A DNA stretch of 64,000 nt from Pseudomonadota bacterium (GCA_021808055.1 JAKBCH010000003.1:14831-78830); one strand, 5' to 3'. Positions 46,247 through 55,560 are shown, counted from the stretch's first letter. The notes: a model not told the origin generated them from the sequence alone. Numbers and translations are program-made.

Positions 46247-48298
46247 TTAGAGCACGAAACGGCGCCTTATTACACGGCGCACCCGCGCCAGAGTGACCCG
46301 CAGACCAGCCTGGCGCAAGGAGATCCAGCCAATACGCAGATAGTCGCGCCAACGGGTTATGCCCGCTTGGCTGACATAAGCACTGCCATTGGGCACACGC
46401 CAAAACGTACCGATCGTCGCGAAATCAGACTTTCCATATTCCCGGTTATGCGGCAGCCCGGCAAGCTCATGATACTCAAATGGTGTCGGTTTGTTTACCA
46501 GGCCATCAAACAAAATGAACAAAACCTCACGAAAATCCTCCACCGTGATATCGGCCAATAACGGTCGAATGAAATCGGCAAAGGCTTCTATCTGGCGGTG
46601 CATTTGCTTTACAAACACCTCGCGTACCATCTCATATTGCGGCTCGTGGTCGATTGAAACGGGTTTAACTGAGCCATCTGCCCGCAGATCGAACCGACAG
46701 ATCTGCGCCTGAAGTGCCGCAAACGGCAGCTCCAGCAGTTCAACAGCGCGTTCGGCGATATTTACCCAGCCTCTGTGGTTTCCCTTATGAAAAAGGAAAG
46801 ATTTAACATGTTCATGCATATGGGCGTGCTCAAGCGAGCCAATATAATAGCCGCGAAGTTTCTTGCCCAGAAACTGTTCCATGCGCCGTTGCGAGGAAAG
46901 CGCCCATCCGCAATCAGCCACCGCATCTTCATCCGCATCAAAATCTTGCTGAGCCAAATAGGCTTGGTACCCCTCAAGCTCCTCAGTTGCAATTCCCTGT
47001 ATGATTGCCTTGCACCCTTGCAGCGCCTTCAAGGCCGCTTCCACGCGGCGCGGCCCATTCACCGGCTGGTCCAGCGGTATCAACTTGCCTAGCTCTTCTA
47101 GAAACTCAGAATCGTTGGCCAGATCCAGCCGTCGCACGCAGTCACCCAGCGTCACCGTTGTGCTGGCGTTAAGCAAAGACGGCACTTCCTTTTCGAACCC
47201 GCTTACTAAAGCGGGCATAAGGGTCAACCGGCGAGATGTATGAAAAATAGAAGCCTGACCTGGCAGGCCAAGCCGCTGCCAAATAGCCTCGGTAATATAG
47301 CCATCGCGGGTTGCAAGGCGCAGATGTCGCACCTTATCCGCCTTCACCATGATGCTTAACCAGTGTACGAAACCCACCACCAGCGGCCCAGCATACATCG
47401 CGCCGAATTGCTCCGCCATGCTCGGCACCGGATTGGCTGCTTTTAATATCGAAATATGCGCCACCAGCGCAGATCCCAGCAGATTACGCTGCCCGCCGCG
47501 AGAACGCGTGGCCATCGCAACCAATCGCTCAATAGCGCCCTGGTTAAAACGCGTGTCATGGCTCAATTGGTCACGCAAAGCAGGCACATGATACCCTGCG
47601 ACACCGACCTGAAGTGCCGCCGCGCAATCTGCCTTAAAATTATCGCCGAAATGCAAAATTTCCTCAGGGCGGACGCTCAACGCCGTGGCAACCTCGGCAT
47701 AAAGCGAGCCCTGATGCTTAGACTTCCCATAAGCGCACGAGACAAAAACTCGGTCGACAGGCAAATGGTTTGCAACCAGCATCTCCTGCACGAATTCAGG
47801 CGGAAGATACATGTCAGATACCGCAACGACCAGTTTGCCCGCGCTCAACGCCCGGTCATAAATCGCTTCAATGCCAGGCGAGCGCGTGAGCACGCCCCGT
47901 TCAGTCTCTAGTTCAAGCTGCATCAATCTGGCGGCCGACCAGCCTGAAGGCTCATTGAGAAGCCGCAGCGATTCGTAAATCTGTGCCAGCGTCACCTCGG
48001 GTGAGCCGCTTACTGCATTCAACTTTTCCCGCGCCTGCGCCTCAGCCCGAATCCGGGCTTCGCAAAACCCCTCAATACCGGATTGACGTTCCATAATCAG
48101 GAATACATCTGAAGGATTCAAAACCTTACGCACCAGCAAGGTATCGAATACATCGAAAGAAACCACTTTGGCTTTCAAGATCAGTTCGTAAAGCTCATCA
48201 AAACCGCCAGGCGGCGCGGACAATGAAACCGGCGGCGTTGGATGGCCGAGATTCAAAAAGTGCGCGGCTTCAGAATGATTCATAAGATAGCTAATCAC
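46247..48298 (-). CDS. Large HAD-superfamily hydrolase-like protein with long C-terminal region
   Basis: A 683-residue protein. The N-terminal 260 residues form a HAD domain: motif I SFDVFDTLLVR (about 47-57), motif II VAVSDMYLPPEFV, motif III Lys in YGKSKHQG and motif IV LHFGDNFKAD. It resembles predicted HAD hydrolases found in polysaccharide loci (COG5610 type). The remaining 420 residues (RDGYITEAIWQRLG, ADCGWALSSQRRMEQFLG and so on) have no motif I can name. The C-terminus is basic. It stands alone; the start may also be the Met five residues in. The substrate is unknown. Confidence 0.78.
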   Translation of the reverse strand: MISYLMNHSEAAHFLNLGHPTPPVSLSAPPGGFDELYELILKAKVVSFDVFDTLLVRKVLNPSDVFLIMERQSGIEGFCEARIRAEAQAREKLNAVSGSPEVTLAQIYESLRLLNEPSGWSAARLMQLELETERGVLTRSPGIEAIYDRALSAGKLVVAVSDMYLPPEFVQEMLVANHLPVDRVFVSCAYGKSKHQGSLYAEVATALSVRPEEILHFGDNFKADCAAALQVGVAGYHVPALRDQLSHDTRFNQGAIERLVAMATRSRGGQRNLLGSALVAHISILKAANPVPSMAEQFGAMYAGPLVVGFVHWLSIMVKADKVRHLRLATRDGYITEAIWQRLGLPGQASIFHTSRRLTLMPALVSGFEKEVPSLLNASTTVTLGDCVRRLDLANDSEFLEELGKLIPLDQPVNGPRRVEAALKALQGCKAIIQGIATEELEGYQAYLAQQDFDADEDAVADCGWALSSQRRMEQFLGKKLRGYYIGSLEHAHMHEHVKSFLFHKGNHRGWVNIAERAVELLELPFAALQAQICRFDLRADGSVKPVSIDHEPQYEMVREVFVKQMHRQIEAFADFIRPLLADITVEDFREVLFILFDGLVNKPTPFEYHELAGLPHNREYGKSDFATIGTFWRVPNGSAYVSQAGITRWRDYLRIGWISLRQAGLRVTLARVRRVIRRRFVL

Positions 48299-48547
48299 CT
48301 CAAATTATCAGCAACAAAAACCCACTACATGAGCAACAACGCACTTACCTCCAAGCTACTGCGGCACATCTTCAACGGGCAACTTTTAGTTGCTTTCTTT
48401 GGTTATGACAGCACGTCCAAATAAGAGCAAACGCCAACCATTCCAATCAAAATCCCCAGATTTTTAGATTGCCAATTCGCAACCTTAAATAAAAATCGTG
48501 TAATATTTTGTCTACAACAATAGGTTGGCCAGCGTTAAAAAATTTAT
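48299..48547. other. AT-rich intergenic region upstream of the HAD gene
   Basis: About 250 bp, clearly richer in A/T than the coding DNA on either side. It contains GCAACT-TTT-AGTTGC followed by TTTCTTT on the plus strand (48379-48400), a small hairpin without an upstream plus-strand gene. No gene is supported. It must carry the HAD gene promoter on the minus strand, but no box stands out. Confidence 0.5.
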
Positions 48548-49225
48548 CTATAATTCCGCCCGAAAACCTGTTGCGATTACATACATTTCCTTCGAGTCCT
48601 TCCGGCTGGCAGGGGGTTTGGCGTGTCTAACCTGCCGGAAGCGCGCTTTCAGGGTCGTCAACATACCTTTTTCCGCTCCACCCTGGAACAATTTGGCCAC
48701 GAAAGCGCCTTCGGGGGCAAGAATGTCGCAAGCAAAAGCCAACGCCGTCTCGGCCAGAGCCATAATACGTAAATGGTCGGTGGCAACATGGCCGGAAGTA
48801 TTGGGTGCCATATCAGACATCACAAGGTCTGCCTTGCCGCCCAGCATCTCCATCAGCCGGACTTCCATACCTTCATCCAGAAAATCCCCCTGTATGAACT
48901 CGGCCCCCGTCACAGGCAGTATTTCCAGCAGGTCAATTCCCACAACGCGGGAAGCCCCATGCGCCAGTGCCACTTGGCTCCACCCACCGGGTGCAGCCCC
49001 CAAATCCAGCACCCGTGCGTTCTTGCTGATAAGCTTATACTTCTCATCCAACTCAAGGAGCTTGAAGGCCGCCCTGGAGCGCCAGCCCTGTGCCTTCGCC
49101 GCCGTCACATAGGGATCGTTCAACTGCCGTTGCAACCACCGTTGCGATGACGGTGAGAGTTTACGCGCGTTCTTTAGCCTCACGGCCTCACGGCGGGACG
49201 GCAATTTGGAAGAGTTTTCTGTCAT
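48548..49225 (-). CDS. rlmE: 23S rRNA (uridine-2'-O)-methyltransferase RlmE (FtsJ/RrmJ)
   Basis: Methylates U2552 of 23S rRNA in the A-loop in E. coli. SAM motif VLDLGAAPGGWSQVALA is near residue 80. The K-D-K-E tetrad regions are seen as RAAFKLLELDEKY, DLVMSDMAPNTSGH and GAFVAKLFQGG. The 225-residue length fits, with a basic N-terminal extension. The start overlaps the phosphatase gene by 4 bp, the usual ppx/gppA-rlmE pair in Alphaproteobacteria. Confidence 0.96.
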   Translation of the reverse strand: MTENSSKLPSRREAVRLKNARKLSPSSQRWLQRQLNDPYVTAAKAQGWRSRAAFKLLELDEKYKLISKNARVLDLGAAPGGWSQVALAHGASRVVGIDLLEILPVTGAEFIQGDFLDEGMEVRLMEMLGGKADLVMSDMAPNTSGHVATDHLRIMALAETALAFACDILAPEGAFVAKLFQGGAEKGMLTTLKARFRQVRHAKPPASRKDSKEMYVIATGFRAEL

Positions 49226-50277
49226 GCGCTCAATCGGCGTTTTTGGGGTGACATATCGCGCATCAGCCTCATCAACATACCTTCGCGCAAGCCCCTATCG
49301 GCCACTAACAGCTGGGGCACCTGCCATAATTCATGGATCGCGGCAAAAATAGCGCAACCTGGCAGCACGAATTCCACACGCTCCTGACCCACGCAGGGGT
49401 GGCGGGAAAGCCCTTCGCGCCCAAGTGCCCGCGCTTCGGCCAAAGCGGCATCCACTGCCCGGCGGGTGAGCGAAACACCATCCACCAACCCGCGCCGATA
49501 ACGCTCCAGTTTAAGCGACACCCCAGCCAAAGTGGTAACAGTGCCGGATGTACCGATCATAACAACCCCGCCCCGCCGAATTTCCTCGCTGATACGATGT
49601 ATCCCCTCAAAGGGCATTAGCATCGCGGCAATATCTTCCATCAGCCCGGCGAAACCATCGCTTTGATAACAGGAACCGGCACAACGCTCGGAGAGTGTGA
49701 CCACACCTACGGGCAGAGAAAGATAACCTATCAACTCCGGCTGCAAGCCACTATCTAGTCGCACCCAAGCGATCTCAGTGGAACCTCCACCGATATCAAA
49801 CAACAATGCCCGACGCCCGGCCTTGCGCAGCAAAGGCGCGCAGCTTTCCACTGCCAACTCGGCTTCTTCCCGGGCATTGATAATCTCCAGAGGCAACCCT
49901 GTGGCTGCCCGCGCGCGGCGGATAAATTCACCGCCATTCTCGGCTTGTCTGCAAGCCTCGGTCGCTATGGCGCGCAGTCTGATCGGCACATTGTCGCCAT
50001 CGCCTGCCCATCGCCCTGCACGCTCAGCACATACAGCAAGCGAGTCTATCGCTCTTTCCATCGCCAAAGCGGAAAGACGGCCTGTTTCATAGAGCCCCTC
50101 GCCAAGCCGCACCACCCGTGAAAAGCTATCTAAAATATACATGCCTTGCGCGGCTGGCGTACCAATAAGCATACGACAGTTGTTGGTGCCGAGATCTATA
50201 CTCCCGAAAACGGCGCGCCGCCGCCGCCGGCTTGTAACCGGCTGAATCGGCTGCGCAAGGATAGGTTGACCGGCCAT
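49222..50277 (-). CDS. ppx: Exopolyphosphatase/guanosine pentaphosphate phosphatase family protein
   Basis: ASKHA-fold phosphatase that acts on polyphosphate or pppGpp in characterised relatives. The phosphate-1 motif FGSIDLGTNNCRMLIG is near residue 24, the phosphate-2 motif LLFDIGGGSTEIAWV near 160 and the GTSGTVTTLAGVSL motif near 245. At 351 residues it is the short alphaproteobacterial form lacking the C-terminal HD-like domain. Substrate preference between Ppx and GppA cannot be told. Confidence 0.92.
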   Translation of the reverse strand: MAGQPILAQPIQPVTSRRRRRAVFGSIDLGTNNCRMLIGTPAAQGMYILDSFSRVVRLGEGLYETGRLSALAMERAIDSLAVCAERAGRWAGDGDNVPIRLRAIATEACRQAENGGEFIRRARAATGLPLEIINAREEAELAVESCAPLLRKAGRRALLFDIGGGSTEIAWVRLDSGLQPELIGYLSLPVGVVTLSERCAGSCYQSDGFAGLMEDIAAMLMPFEGIHRISEEIRRGGVVMIGTSGTVTTLAGVSLKLERYRRGLVDGVSLTRRAVDAALAEARALGREGLSRHPCVGQERVEFVLPGCAIFAAIHELWQVPQLLVADRGLREGMLMRLMRDMSPQKRRLSA

Positions 50278-50421
50278 AAACGTTTTATTCGCTCTTTATC
50301 CTGGATGAGCAAGCAGCAATCACCAACCAAGCAGGGCAACCTCGCATTTTATCATTACCTCTTACCACCCAGCGCTTGCTCATCAGTCCACGGGATGCTA
50401 AGGGCCGCTTCAGATACCGCT

Positions 50422-50495
50422 TGGGGGATAGTTTAGCGGTAGAACTTCCGACTCTGACTCGGACAGCCTTGGTTCGAATCCAGGTCCCCCAGCCA
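50422..50495 (+). tRNA. tRNA-Gln (anticodon CTG)
   Basis: Acceptor stem TGGGGGA with TCCCCCA. Anticodon arm TCCGA-CTCTGAC-TCGGA gives anticodon CTG, decoding CAG. T-arm CTTGG-TTCGAAT-CCAGG, discriminator G and encoded CCA follow. The U1-A72 start of the acceptor stem is typical of glutamine tRNA. Confidence 0.96.
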
Positions 50496-50574
50496 TCCTT
50501 TCCTCGGCCCAAACCTTCCACCATATCAAATCAGTGATCTATCCATTCGGATTAAAAACGGTTTCAGGTTGAAC

Positions 50575-50596
50575 AATTAAACCATTCGGTTTAATT
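50575..50596. promoter_or_regulatory. Perfect palindrome, probable TetR operator
   Basis: Arms AATTAAACC and GGTTTAATT are perfect inverted repeats separated by 4 bp. A related copy of the CCATTCGG-TTAA core (one mismatch) lies 39 bp upstream at 50543-50555. It sits about 40 bp before the DUF1348 gene and overlaps the region where its promoter should be, next to a TTGAAC box. The adjacent TetR gene is the obvious candidate regulator. Confidence 0.7.
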
Positions 50597-50634
50597 GGAG
50601 GTATCGCTTATTTTCAACAACCGGAGCTTATGAG

Positions 50635-51096
50635 ATGACCGCGTTGATCCCACCTTTCACTGAAGAAACCGCCGCCGCGAAAGTCCGCATGGCAGAGGAT
50701 GGCTGGAACAGCCGCAACCCCGAAAAAGTGTCGCTGGTTTACACGCCGGACAGCCAGTGGCGGAACCGCGCAGAGTTTATCAATGGTCGTCCCGAGATCG
50801 TTGCCTTCCTGACCCGCAAATGGGCCAAAGAGCTGGACTACCGATTAATCAAGGAGCTTTGGGCCTATATTGGCAACCGCATTGCGGTTCGGTTTGCGTA
50901 TGAATGGCACGACGACAGCGGCAACTGGTTCCGCTCCTACGGCAATGAGAACTGGGAGTTCAACGCTGAAGGGCTAATGCAACGACGTTTCGCCTGCATT
51001 AACGACATGCCTATCAAGGAAGCTGAACGTAAATTCCACTGGCCACTCGGTCGCAGGCCTGATGACCATGCCAGCTTGAGCGATCTGGGATTATAA
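50635..51096 (+). CDS. DUF1348 / NTF2-like fold protein
   Basis: A 153-residue cytosolic protein of the SnoaL/NTF2-like superfamily, DUF1348 type. The characteristic run [20 protein letters not shown] (about 22-41) and [32 protein letters not shown] and [10 protein letters not shown] are present. No catalytic function is established for the family. CGGAG precedes the ATG. It is followed after 5 bp by a TetR gene, which probably controls it through the palindrome upstream. Confidence 0.9.
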   Translation: MTALIPPFTEETAAAKVRMAEDGWNSRNPEKVSLVYTPDSQWRNRAEFINGRPEIVAFLTRKWAKELDYRLIKELWAYIGNRIAVRFAYEWHDDSGNWFRSYGNENWEFNAEGLMQRRFACINDMPIKEAERKFHWPLGRRPDDHASLSDLGL

Positions 51097-51101
51097 AACA
51101 T

Positions 51102-51683
51102 TTGCCCAGGCTTATCCACGAAAAATCTGAGATACTGCCTCTCGTAGCTGAGGTTTTCAGGGCCTTGGGCTACGAGGGCGCGTCCTTCAGCCAGATCACA
51201 AAACTCACAGGCATTAGTAAAGGTAGCCTCTTCCATGTTTTTCCCGGCGGAAAGGAGCAGATAGTCGCAGAAATTCTGGTCGGGATAGATGAGTGGTTCG
51301 TGAAAAACATATACGAACCGCTGGAAACCGGCGAGCCTAAAGCCGCTCTGGGGCATATGTGGGCGCAAACAGATAGTTATTTCCGCTCAGGCGGGCGTAT
51401 CTGCCTCGTCGGCGCCTTCGCGCTGGACGCAACGCGCGATCATTTCCGGGCCGCAATTCAAACTTATTTCACACGCTGGGTTCAAGCTCTCACGGGCTGT
51501 TTGGTCCGTGGCGGGGCCGATACCACTGAAGCCTCCGCTTTCGCGGAGCAAGCTGTGCTGGGCATCCAGGGCGGGTTGTTGCTGGCCCGCGCTATTAATG
51601 ATGAAGCCGTATTTGCGCGTACGCTGAAGTGGCTTGCAGCTTCAGCAGAAGCTTTACTTGCTTGCCAAAACCCATGCCGCTGA
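51102..51683 (+). CDS. TetR/AcrR-family transcriptional regulator
   Basis: A 193-residue regulator. The N-terminal HTH is visible as FRALGYEGASFSQITKLTG and ISKGSLFHVFPGGKEQI (residues about 18-55), as in TetR proteins. The helical ligand domain contains GRICLVGAFALDATRD, which suggests the YxaF/LmrA-like TetR branch. TTG start. Probably a repressor of the DUF1348 gene and itself. Its end overlaps open sequence before corA, but corA has its own start and SD. Confidence 0.9.
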   Translation: MPRLIHEKSEILPLVAEVFRALGYEGASFSQITKLTGISKGSLFHVFPGGKEQIVAEILVGIDEWFVKNIYEPLETGEPKAALGHMWAQTDSYFRSGGRICLVGAFALDATRDHFRAAIQTYFTRWVQALTGCLVRGGADTTEASAFAEQAVLGIQGGLLLARAINDEAVFARTLKWLAASAEALLACQNPCR

Positions 51684-51714
51684 TATTGCTGCGCCAGTTG
51701 TTCAAGGGGTGGTT

Positions 51715-52677
51715 ATGCTGAAAGCCTATGCTTGCCAGAACGGGCGATTGATTCGCCTTGCCCCCGAAGAGGCCGCGAATGCAATATGGTTCGACCTCGA
51801 AACGCCAGAGCCCGACGAATATGCCTTCATTACAAGGGTAACTGGGTTTTCACTGCCGCAACATGCGGATTTGATCGAGATAGAGAACTCCTCGCGTTTG
51901 GGGGTAGAAAATGAAATTCTTACCCTTTCAATGCCAATCGTTACGCGCGCCAGCGGTGTTTTGGAGGCTGGCGTATGCGGGTTTGTTTTATCGCCCAAAT
52001 GCCTCGTAACGCTGCGCTTTGCGCCCAGCCTCTTGTTCAACCAGTTCAACACAACCGCACCACCAGATAACGTGCCTGCCAGCACGCATATTTTTGCTGG
52101 ACTGCTGGAAGGCATTGTTGACCGGCAGGCTGATTCGCTTGAAAAATTGCGTGAAGAATTGGACCACTTGAGTCACAAGGTTTTTCATCATCGCCTGGAC
52201 AGCCAAACGCCTGCCCGCAACGCCGAACGCGAGCTGCAAGCCATTTTACTCACGCTGGGGCGGGATTACGATGCCATCTCCTTTCTGCGTGACGCCCAGC
52301 TTGGCGTGGCGCGCATCGCTCCCTATGCGAGGGCCGCGGTTGAATGGATGCCAGAACCTGTCCGAGACCGCCTGGCATCCATTCAGAGGGATGTTTCTTC
52401 TCTTAATGAATTCTCTACTCATCTTACCGACAAAGTACAGTTCCTTCTGGACTCGACGCTCGGCTTCATAAACATAGCCCAGAACAGTCTCATCAAAATT
52501 CTCACCATCGTATCCATCATGGGCATCCCACCTACCCTCATCGCCGGTATTTACGGAATGAATTTCCACAATATACCGGAGTTAAGCTGGCAATACGGCT
52601 ATGAATACGCCTGGGCAGCGATGATTATATCAGCAGTTGCCCCGCTCATCTGGTTCCGTAAAAAGGGGTGGATATGA
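51715..52677 (+). CDS. corA: CorA-family divalent metal ion transporter
   Basis: Pentameric Mg2+/Co2+ (or Zn2+ in ZntB-like members) channel of 320 residues. A cytosolic funnel domain with long helices (about 130-255) is followed by two C-terminal membrane helices. The signature YGMNF is at the end of the first (about residue 280) and the C-terminus is FRKKGWI. I start at MLKAYACQNG with AAGGGG upstream; a longer open frame overlaps the TetR end and is unlikely. Selectivity between Mg and Zn cannot be told. Confidence 0.92.
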   Translation: MLKAYACQNGRLIRLAPEEAANAIWFDLETPEPDEYAFITRVTGFSLPQHADLIEIENSSRLGVENEILTLSMPIVTRASGVLEAGVCGFVLSPKCLVTLRFAPSLLFNQFNTTAPPDNVPASTHIFAGLLEGIVDRQADSLEKLREELDHLSHKVFHHRLDSQTPARNAERELQAILLTLGRDYDAISFLRDAQLGVARIAPYARAAVEWMPEPVRDRLASIQRDVSSLNEFSTHLTDKVQFLLDSTLGFINIAQNSLIKILTIVSIMGIPPTLIAGIYGMNFHNIPELSWQYGYEYAWAAMIISAVAPLIWFRKKGWI

Positions 52678-53108
52678 CCGCATTTTATACACCCGACGAA
52701 ACCACCGCCGCCGAAGCCATCGAAAGCATTAGTGCAGAGCTCTCGCTATTCGATGATTGGATGGACCGCTACGAGTTCATCATCGAGCTTGGCCGTAAGC
52801 TGCCACCATACCCAGCAGAATGGCAGGATGAAGAACACCGCGTGCAGGGCTGCCAGTCTCAGGTGTGGTTGGCATCCGAGGCGCGCGGCGGAAAATTATG
52901 GTTCACCGGCGCTTCGGATGCAGCAATTGTCTCCGGGCTGGCGGCATTAGTCCTGCGTGTATTCTCTGGCCGGGAGAAAGCCGAGATACTCGCCACCCCA
53001 GCCAAATTTCTGCACGATCTCGGATTAATCGGAGCACTTTCCACCAACCGCGGCAATGGGGTGGCGGCAATGGTTGAGCGTATCCACGCTATCGCCAAAG
53101 CCGCCTGA
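52674..53108 (+). CDS. sufE: Cysteine desulfuration protein SufE
   Basis: Accepts sulfur from SufS for Fe-S cluster assembly. The 144-residue protein has YEFIIELGRKLPP near residue 35 and the active-site Cys in HRVQGCQSQVWL (about residue 62), typical of the SufE fold. ATG overlaps the corA stop (ATGA). An in-frame GTG two codons earlier is possible. No suf operon is adjacent, which is common for stand-alone sufE in Alphaproteobacteria. Confidence 0.95.
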   Translation: MTAFYTPDETTAAEAIESISAELSLFDDWMDRYEFIIELGRKLPPYPAEWQDEEHRVQGCQSQVWLASEARGGKLWFTGASDAAIVSGLAALVLRVFSGREKAEILATPAKFLHDLGLIGALSTNRGNGVAAMVERIHAIAKAA

Positions 53109-53129
53109 AACTCTAGCCCTGGTGATCCA

Positions 53130-53465
53130 TTACCGCCAATGCCCAGGCACCCAACGCCACACACCACCCATAACCGCCCAATGCCCATTCACCCAGCGGT
53201 GCCAGCTTGGCGCGCGGCGGATAAAATGTCCCTTTACCCAGTGATACCTGTAGCCATTCCAAGCCCAATGACCCGGCATCCATATCAACCCTGCGCCGGG
53301 CGGTGGCGGCGGCCCTGGCTCCACCCGCAGCGGAGGGGGTGCCATATAGCCCGGCGGATACGGCGGTACGGGCTGCGCCGCGGCCGGAAGGCTCACACTG
53401 GCAAATAGTGGCACAGCCAGAATTGCCCCCATCAAAAGCCGTGAAATTGAATGATGTATCGCCAT
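53130..53465 (-). CDS. Exported YXWXGXH-type Trp/His repeat protein
   Basis: A 111-residue periplasmic protein with a signal peptide (cleavage near PAAAQ, about 31) and a Pro-rich linker. Four W-x-x-GHW/F-type repeats follow: WMPGHWAWNGYRYHW, WVKGHF, WVNGHW and WVPGHW at the extreme C-terminus. Proteins with these repeats are widespread and uncharacterised. GGAG lies before the ATG. Convergent with sufE. Confidence 0.82.
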   Translation of the reverse strand: MAIHHSISRLLMGAILAVPLFASVSLPAAAQPVPPYPPGYMAPPPLRVEPGPPPPPGAGLIWMPGHWAWNGYRYHWVKGHFIRRAPSWHRWVNGHWAVMGGVWRWVPGHWR

Positions 53466-53543
53466 CTGAAGCTCCAAAATCAGTATCTGACGAACGATAG
53501 GCAGGCGAAAGTGGCGAACCCAAGACGGATTTCGTAAAGAAAT

Positions 53544-55550
53544 TTAACGATTCTGGCTTCTGCTTACCGTCAGTTCAACCTGCGCGGCCAATTTTGCCAG
53601 GTCCTGCGCACCCGGCCCGGAAGGCAGAATAGGATGCGGAAAATACGCGCCCTCCTCCAAAACTTTGGAAATCCAGCTTGGCCAAACCTGCCATACCGTT
53701 CTCTCCTTCGGAGCAATATCCGGCCGTTCGACCGAAAGCAGAGAAAGACGCCCGGCCATGCGCCGCAACACCGCATCCACTGCCGCCGCCCGCACCAGCA
53801 AGTGTTCGTGGCCTTTATGCGGCTCTGCCAGAGCGCGGGCCAATGCCGCCTCCAGATTATTGCTGGCCAACCCCGCTGCCCGCCGCGCGGAATCAACTGC
53901 TGGCCACCCCTCCTGCACCAACAATGCGGCAATCACCGCTTTGGCATAGGTAGCATGGGCACGCTTTGCCGCTTGCATTGTCGTATCCAGCTTCCGCGCC
54001 TCAAACCCTGGCCAAAGCAGGGCGCTGCCCACCACCGCCAGTGCGCCGCCCAAAAGCGACCAGATAACGCGGGAAAGTGCCACATATAGCTCGCTCTCGC
54101 CGGGGCGAAGCTGTTCCACCAAAAGCACCACCATCGGCGTCAACACGGCAACATAAAGGCTGTAATTAACAGCCCGCAGCGCAAAGGCGCAGAGTGTGAG
54201 CGGCAGCATGGCGATGGTTAGCTGCAAATCCGTGTGCACAAGCAGCCCTATGATGGCCGCCAGCACACCGCCCAGCACTGTTCCCGCGCAGCGTTCCGCC
54301 GTGCGCGCCCAGGTGGCCGCGAAATACGGTTGCAGGCAGAATACCAGCGTGATCGTCGCCCAATGTGAATAAACCCCGCCATAGCGCGTGGTAAGGGCAA
54401 GAACCGGCAGGGCGATAACACCAGCCCTCAACGCGTGGCGGAACGCAAGCGAGGAGGCGGTGAGGTTTTGGCGGATGGGTGAGAGCACCCTTCGGCGTAC
54501 CCCCGTAGGGCCTTGCACTGGCTGCGGCACGCCAGAGGGCGGTGCCACGGCAATGAGTATCGCGAATTGCTCCGCAATCGCGGCCAGCACATGTCGCTCA
54601 GCCGCATCCGGCAGTTTGCATATAGCCGAATGCAAACGCTTCAAGCTGACGTGCTTGCGTGGTGTATCAAGCGGCCTGTCCGCTTCAATCTCCGGGGCCA
54701 TCGCCGCCAGCCAGCCGGTGACCAGGCGTAACGGCTTCACGCAATCCGCTCTGGTGGCAGGATCCTGCTCTAACTGCTCAGAAAGTGCGATCAGCCCACC
54801 AAAAATCCGGTCGAAACTCTCCAGCCTTAATGAAAGTTGCGCCCCACGCGGAGAAACCAACCCGCGCCGGCGAAAGGTTTCATAAGCGACGCCACGTGCC
54901 GCTTCAATCGCCTCACGAACCTGCCCCCGAAACTCCAACACGTTATCTGAAAACACCGCCGGTGCCTCAACATTGACGGCGAAAGCCAAAAGCTCCTGGC
55001 TTAGCCGCGCCAGACGGCGCGCAGCCTCGGCCATGGCGCGGCGTGAGGCCGCGTATGGGTGGGTTTGCCAGATTACCAACGTCAAAAATGCCGCCCAAGC
55101 TGCCCCAGCCCAGAAATTGGCACCGTGCAGAACAGCCCCAAGCATAAGCGGTTCGGGCGTGCCCAAGGCCAGAACCGTCGCCACGCTTACTAAATTGCCC
55201 ACCTGCATGGCGCTCTGGCCGAATATGCGGGCAAAGCTGGTGCAGAAAATGACGAAGGCCGCCAGAGCCGCAGCAACCGCAGGGCTTTGCGCCGCCAGCC
55301 AGCCAAATAGCCCATAAAGCGCGCCGCCCACCAGCGCGAAGCAGATAACCGCAGGGGCGCGCCGCGCTACCGGCCCGCCGGGGTCTGAGTAACAGGTGAG
55401 CAATGCGCCGAGCGCCGCCAACCCCAAACGCGGCACATCAAAAACTTGCCCTAACAACAACGGCAGCGCCACCGCACAAAAGGCACGCAAACCTTCCGAG
55501 AGTGAAAACCCCCGCATGTTGAAGGCCCAGTTTGGCAGAACCGGCTTCAT
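53544..55550 (-). CDS. FUSC-family (fusaric-acid-resistance-like) membrane protein
   Basis: Predicted inner-membrane efflux component of 668 residues. Two halves each carry a block of about five to six hydrophobic segments (about 15-180 and 355-510) joined and followed by soluble helical domains, the AaeB/FUSC layout. The family region TTRYGGVYSHWATITLVFCLQPYFAAT is recognisable in parts at about 390. A partner membrane-fusion protein is not adjacent. Start MKPVLPNWAF chosen because sequence further upstream overlaps parC. Confidence 0.85.
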   Translation of the reverse strand: MKPVLPNWAFNMRGFSLSEGLRAFCAVALPLLLGQVFDVPRLGLAALGALLTCYSDPGGPVARRAPAVICFALVGGALYGLFGWLAAQSPAVAAALAAFVIFCTSFARIFGQSAMQVGNLVSVATVLALGTPEPLMLGAVLHGANFWAGAAWAAFLTLVIWQTHPYAASRRAMAEAARRLARLSQELLAFAVNVEAPAVFSDNVLEFRGQVREAIEAARGVAYETFRRRGLVSPRGAQLSLRLESFDRIFGGLIALSEQLEQDPATRADCVKPLRLVTGWLAAMAPEIEADRPLDTPRKHVSLKRLHSAICKLPDAAERHVLAAIAEQFAILIAVAPPSGVPQPVQGPTGVRRRVLSPIRQNLTASSLAFRHALRAGVIALPVLALTTRYGGVYSHWATITLVFCLQPYFAATWARTAERCAGTVLGGVLAAIIGLLVHTDLQLTIAMLPLTLCAFALRAVNYSLYVAVLTPMVVLLVEQLRPGESELYVALSRVIWSLLGGALAVVGSALLWPGFEARKLDTTMQAAKRAHATYAKAVIAALLVQEGWPAVDSARRAAGLASNNLEAALARALAEPHKGHEHLLVRAAAVDAVLRRMAGRLSLLSVERPDIAPKERTVWQVWPSWISKVLEEGAYFPHPILPSGPGAQDLAKLAAQVELTVSRSQNR

Positions 55551-55560
55551 CTGAAGGGGT

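Noticed and set aside
48379..48400. Hairpin GCAACT-TTT-AGTTGC plus T-rich tail resembling a terminator
   Set aside because: There is no plus-strand gene upstream to terminate and the stem is only 6 bp; chance in AT-rich DNA is likely.
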